7,931 nucleotides of DNA from Planctomycetota bacterium. Lineage in GTDB: Bacteria; Planctomycetota; UBA1135. The translations under genes and the position numbers were made by a program. Where the stretch lies: contig JAQWRF010000177.1 in assembly GCA_029243845.1 (NCBI GenBank), positions 1 to 7,931 of the forward strand. Reading direction: 5' to 3'. The first letter of the stretch is position 1, and every line of letters starts with the position of its first letter. Below the pieces are notes generated by a model. It saw only the letters and a program-made list of their open reading frames with translations. It searched no databases and was not told the origin of the DNA. Positions 5,229 to 7,931 of this stretch are shown in pieces.

Positions 5229-6830
5229 ATGAAAACCTCTCTCCTCCTCTTTGCGGTCGCTGCTTTATCGACACCTGCATTCTCACAATCGCGCCTTATG
5301 ACTTACGGCGACGTACTTGGCGCACCATCGACATTAGTTCTGTCAAATGTAGCCCCTAACACCAAATGCATAATTATGCCCTCATTCTTGAATAGTGGCA
5401 GCAACGCCCTCGTCAACATGTCAGGCGACCCTAACGATTCACTTTTAGTTGGCGTCGATCTTGCTGCAAATGGTACACGCTTCACCAAGACATCGAATGC
5501 CCAAGGCATTGCTTCGGTCACCCTCTCTATTCCACCGTCTTCAGCCATGCTCGACCGCGCTGTTTATTGGCAGGGTTTCGAGTGGCCTGTGGGCGGATCG
5601 GGCACAACCATGTTTAGCAATTTTTCAAACATGCGCACCATGAGCCTAAACACTGGTAACCGTTGGCAAGCTGAACAGACCAATGCACCAGTTAGTGCTG
5701 CTCTTCAGGCATACATTGGCTATTCCTCTACCGGCAACGGTGGCGCAGACAGAGTCTTCGCGTGTGGAGGCGGGCCTGCTGTGCTCACCGATGTTACAAA
5801 CCCTTTTGCAACAAATGGAAAGACCTGGGAATACAATCTGGAAAATGGGACGCACGCTTTGCTCTCAGCCACAATGAACGATTCGCGTGCTTTCCATAAC
5901 GTCGTGCAGCTTCAAGACGGGCGCTTTATGGTAATTGGTGGCAACCAAGGCCCTTATGGCAGCGGAAGCAACTACTACACGAAAATCTTGAACACTTGCG
6001 AAATTTACGACCCAGCGACAGGCACATGGAGCAATACGGCCAACATGTTTAAGCATCGAGCAGGCGCAACTGCCCTAGTTCTACCAGACGGACGTGTGAT
6101 TGTAGCCGGTGGCTCAGAAGGTAACGCTTCGCACAATCTTGCTGATGTAGCTGATCTACTAGGTACTGCATTGAAAACTACTGAAATCTACAACCCTGCA
6201 ACCAATAGCTGGACTTGGGGTCCGAACATGTCAGAACCAAAAGCTGGCGCGATGGCAGTCGTTCTCAATGACGGACGGTGGATGATTGCCGGTGGTATCA
6301 CTCACACCACCATCTTCGGTCTAGACATCCCTGACTTCTCTAACAACATTTCTATTTACAACCCGACCACTAACAGCTTCAGTAACGCTGGCACTATGAA
6401 AGACAAGCGTGCTCTAGGCGCCATCACTGTGATGGGCAACGGTAATGTGTTTATTGCAGGCGGTGGCGGTGGCGACATTCTGAACATTGGCCCAATCAGA
6501 AAAACCGAGGTTTACAATCCGTCAAACAGCTCGACGACACGCAAGTCTGACTTGTCAAAAGACTCCGCTTTCGGAGTCGCTGTCACAATGCCTAATGGCA
6601 CGGCAATGGTTATTGGCGGCGCAAACGGCAGTCTTGACGATCCGGCACCCATCAATAACTGTTGGGGTTATAACGATGCCACTGGAGCTTTGTTTTCAGC
6701 AGCGTCTATGCCTGAAGCTCACGCAGGTGGTGTAGTTGTGGCAGTTGAAGATGGCACGGTGTTCATCTCTGGCGGTGAAACCAATAACGGCTCATCTACA
6801 GTAGCAGCGCGTAGTTACTCACCTAACTAA
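5229..6830 (+). CDS. Secreted kelch-repeat beta-propeller protein
   Basis: This 533-residue protein begins with a Sec signal peptide (MKTSLLLFAVAALSTPAFS, predicted cut after Ser19). Residues about 20-140 form a beta-rich module that resembles N- or C-terminal modules of secreted Planctomycetota proteins: GDVLGAPSTLVLSN, then LLVGVDLAANG, TSNAQGIASVTLSIPPSS, and VYWQGFEW. Residues about 170-533 carry kelch repeats. Seven Gly-Gly strands occur at 180, 237, 294, 355, 411, 463 and 515, spaced 52-61 apart. Most are preceded by a DGR- or NG-type turn and followed by a Y-[ND]-P strand such as EIYDPATGTWS or EIYNPATNSW. The final ARSYSPN could complete the first blade, giving a seven-bladed propeller. 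No catalytic domain, transmembrane anchor or sorting signal is evident. Four Cys occur at 47, 179, 257 and 478. Function is unknown; kelch propellers bind proteins or glycans. The gene has its own likely promoter, and its stop overlaps the convergent gene. Confidence 0.88.
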   Translation: MKTSLLLFAVAALSTPAFSQSRLMTYGDVLGAPSTLVLSNVAPNTKCIIMPSFLNSGSNALVNMSGDPNDSLLVGVDLAANGTRFTKTSNAQGIASVTLSIPPSSAMLDRAVYWQGFEWPVGGSGTTMFSNFSNMRTMSLNTGNRWQAEQTNAPVSAALQAYIGYSSTGNGGADRVFACGGGPAVLTDVTNPFATNGKTWEYNLENGTHALLSATMNDSRAFHNVVQLQDGRFMVIGGNQGPYGSGSNYYTKILNTCEIYDPATGTWSNTANMFKHRAGATALVLPDGRVIVAGGSEGNASHNLADVADLLGTALKTTEIYNPATNSWTWGPNMSEPKAGAMAVVLNDGRWMIAGGITHTTIFGLDIPDFSNNISIYNPTTNSFSNAGTMKDKRALGAITVMGNGNVFIAGGGGGDILNIGPIRKTEVYNPSNSSTTRKSDLSKDSAFGVAVTMPNGTAMVIGGANGSLDDPAPINNCWGYNDATGALFSAASMPEAHAGGVVVAVEDGTVFISGGETNNGSSTVAARSYSPN

Positions 6831-7931
6831 AACGAGTAGCTGCAACCCAGCATAAACGAATACGCAGCCTGCGAATATTCGTCATAAGATAGGTCGGATA
6901 GAAGCTCATTCTCTCCGGCCGTCCATGTGTCTGGGAGGGTTACAACGACCGCCATATGCATATCTAGCGGCTCGCTATCATGCGACCAACGGCTCATTCC
7001 AAGTGCAACTTGCCATTTATTGAATGGTGTCAGGCCAGGCATAGCAGCGCCTGCAACTGGATTTGATGACCAACCTAAACCGCCGCGCAGAGTGTAATCA
7101 TTTACTTTCTTGTAGCCATGGCCCTCATGAGTAATATTGAATGACATGTCGTGCTCAAAACCGGCAGACACCGAAAGAGTGTCGTTCCATTGGATACCCA
7201 TATCAATATCGATACTGCCATCGCCACCAATAAAATCAGTGAATTCAGAGTTGTCCGGGTTACTAAGGTGCGCTGTCCAGCCTGTCATTGATTTGCTCCA
7301 TTGCGTAAAAACGGCTTTTGAGTGCCAGCGTGTAGTATCGGTATATGGCGATGAATATGAGACTCCTGCCTGCGCAGGAAACCTGACATCAGCAATAGAG
7401 AAGTCGTAACCAGATACCAATTCGTTCTCTAGCCCTATGTCGATACCGCTGTCCCCAAGAACCGTAATGAAAGCACCTAGGTCGCCACGCATATCGACGT
7501 CGACGCGTCCTTCAATGTCAGATGACGTAGAAGGTGGACGGAACCAAAAACCAATGTTACTGCCTTGTTGAGTTGAATAAGTGGCACCAAGTTTCAAAAA
7601 CACTGTCGGCGTACTAGACGAGGCATCAGCGTCAAATGTCGCTTGAAAATTCTCGCCACCCGCACTTTGAAAAAAATCACTCCACGTACCGTCGCCTACC
7701 ACGAAATCTCCTTGCAACTTATCAAAACCTACTTCCGTGGCCGAACTCATAAGCATGTCTGTATTACGAATCGAAGCACCTGCGCCAAATGACCATGAAT
7801 CATTAACGCGAAAACTAATATTCGGTTCTAGGGCCAGCTGAAGCAACTTACTGCTAACATTCACGCGCGACTGCTGATAGGGAGTTGTTGCGTCTTCTGG
7901 ATCTTCGCGGACTAAATTCAAATATGTATTA
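6827..7931 (-). CDS. FadL/OmpP1-type outer-membrane protein (5' partial)
   Basis: The frame runs off the window, with three further codons (Asn-Thr-Tyr) upstream of a TTG at 7921 that is unlikely to be the real start. About 367 C-terminal residues are present; FadL proteins are usually 400-470, so the signal peptide and N-terminal hatch are missing. Alternating beta strands suit an outer-membrane barrel. The family-like parts are LLQLALEPNISFRVNDSWSF followed by GAGASI, KLGATY, NIGFWFRPP, and VNDYTLRGGLGWSSNPVAG with the nearby MPGLTP. The closing strand AAYSFMLGCSYSF ends in Phe, the expected signal for barrel insertion by BamA. FadL proteins let long-chain fatty acids or other hydrophobic compounds cross the outer membrane; the actual ligand is unknown. 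The TAG stop (6829-6827) overlaps the TAA of the convergent kelch gene. Fatty-acid uptake would fit the acyl-CoA genes nearby, but they are not in an operon together. Confidence 0.85.
   Translation of the reverse strand, partial: NTYLNLVREDPEDATTPYQQSRVNVSSKLLQLALEPNISFRVNDSWSFGAGASIRNTDMLMSSATEVGFDKLQGDFVVGDGTWSDFFQSAGGENFQATFDADASSSTPTVFLKLGATYSTQQGSNIGFWFRPPSTSSDIEGRVDVDMRGDLGAFITVLGDSGIDIGLENELVSGYDFSIADVRFPAQAGVSYSSPYTDTTRWHSKAVFTQWSKSMTGWTAHLSNPDNSEFTDFIGGDGSIDIDMGIQWNDTLSVSAGFEHDMSFNITHEGHGYKKVNDYTLRGGLGWSSNPVAGAAMPGLTPFNKWQVALGMSRWSHDSEPLDMHMAVVVTLPDTWTAGENELLSDLSYDEYSQAAYSFMLGCSYSF

Noticed and set aside
6561..6578. Perfect 7-bp hairpin GACTCCG-CTTT-CGGAGTC
   Set aside because: It lies inside the kelch coding region in normal frame, is not followed by a T run, and is most simply a by-product of codons for DSAFGV.
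6811..6840. Inverted repeats TAGTTA/TAACTA and TACTC/GAGTA around the convergent stops, possible bidirectional terminator
   Set aside because: Stems are only 5-6 pairs, largely A/T, mutually exclusive, and lack a T tract on either strand.

Overview
The window looks like part of the chromosome of a Gram-negative, probably marine or environmental bacterium. The evidence is a FadL/OmpP1-type outer-membrane barrel ending in a C-terminal Phe, a secreted kelch protein with a clear Sec signal, and an exported PpiC-type protein. The N-terminal module of the kelch protein (a short beta-rich domain ending in a 'Pro-rich strand ... YWQGFEW' pattern) resembles modules I associate with secreted proteins of Planctomycetota. 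I take that phylum as the best guess, but it rests on resemblance, not on a search. Base composition is mid-range by eye. Coding density is very high: no gene-free stretch exceeds 70 bases, and I see no tRNA, rRNA, CRISPR, insertion sequence or integrase.

Layout. (1) Bases 1-717, plus strand: the end of an exported parvulin-like (PpiC/SurA) protein, cut only slightly at its N-terminus. (2) Bases 4681-674, minus strand: a tightly packed four-gene operon read as mce (methylmalonyl-CoA epimerase), a carboxyltransferase (PccB type), a stand-alone biotin carboxylase, and a stand-alone biotin carrier. Junctions are an 11-base overlap, a 2-base gap and a 0-base abutment. (3) Bases 4682-4725: a 44-base divergent promoter region whose two -10 hexamers overlap on opposite strands. 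(4) Bases 4726-5160, plus: a hotdog-fold acyl-CoA thioesterase. (5) Bases 5229-6830, plus: a secreted protein with an N-terminal beta module and a probable seven-bladed kelch propeller. (6) Bases 7931-6827, minus: a FadL-like outer-membrane protein, truncated at the window edge.

How the genes work together. The operon would carboxylate propionyl-CoA to (S)-methylmalonyl-CoA and epimerise it to the (R) form for a mutase, which is not in the window. This is the standard route from propionyl-CoA to succinyl-CoA. A thioesterase opposite the operon and a FadL-like porin nearby fit an acyl-CoA or fatty-acid theme, though that link is inference. The kelch protein has no assignable substrate.

Most notable points: the propionyl-CoA carboxylase alpha subunit appears to be split into two genes inside its biotin-transfer (BT) domain; the carboxyltransferase has Cys at the acyl-CoA specificity position; the divergent promoters overlap at their -10s; and both convergent gene pairs overlap at their 3' ends. 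I found no clear evidence of a wholly new system. The window reads as ordinary core metabolism flanked by poorly characterised envelope and secreted proteins.
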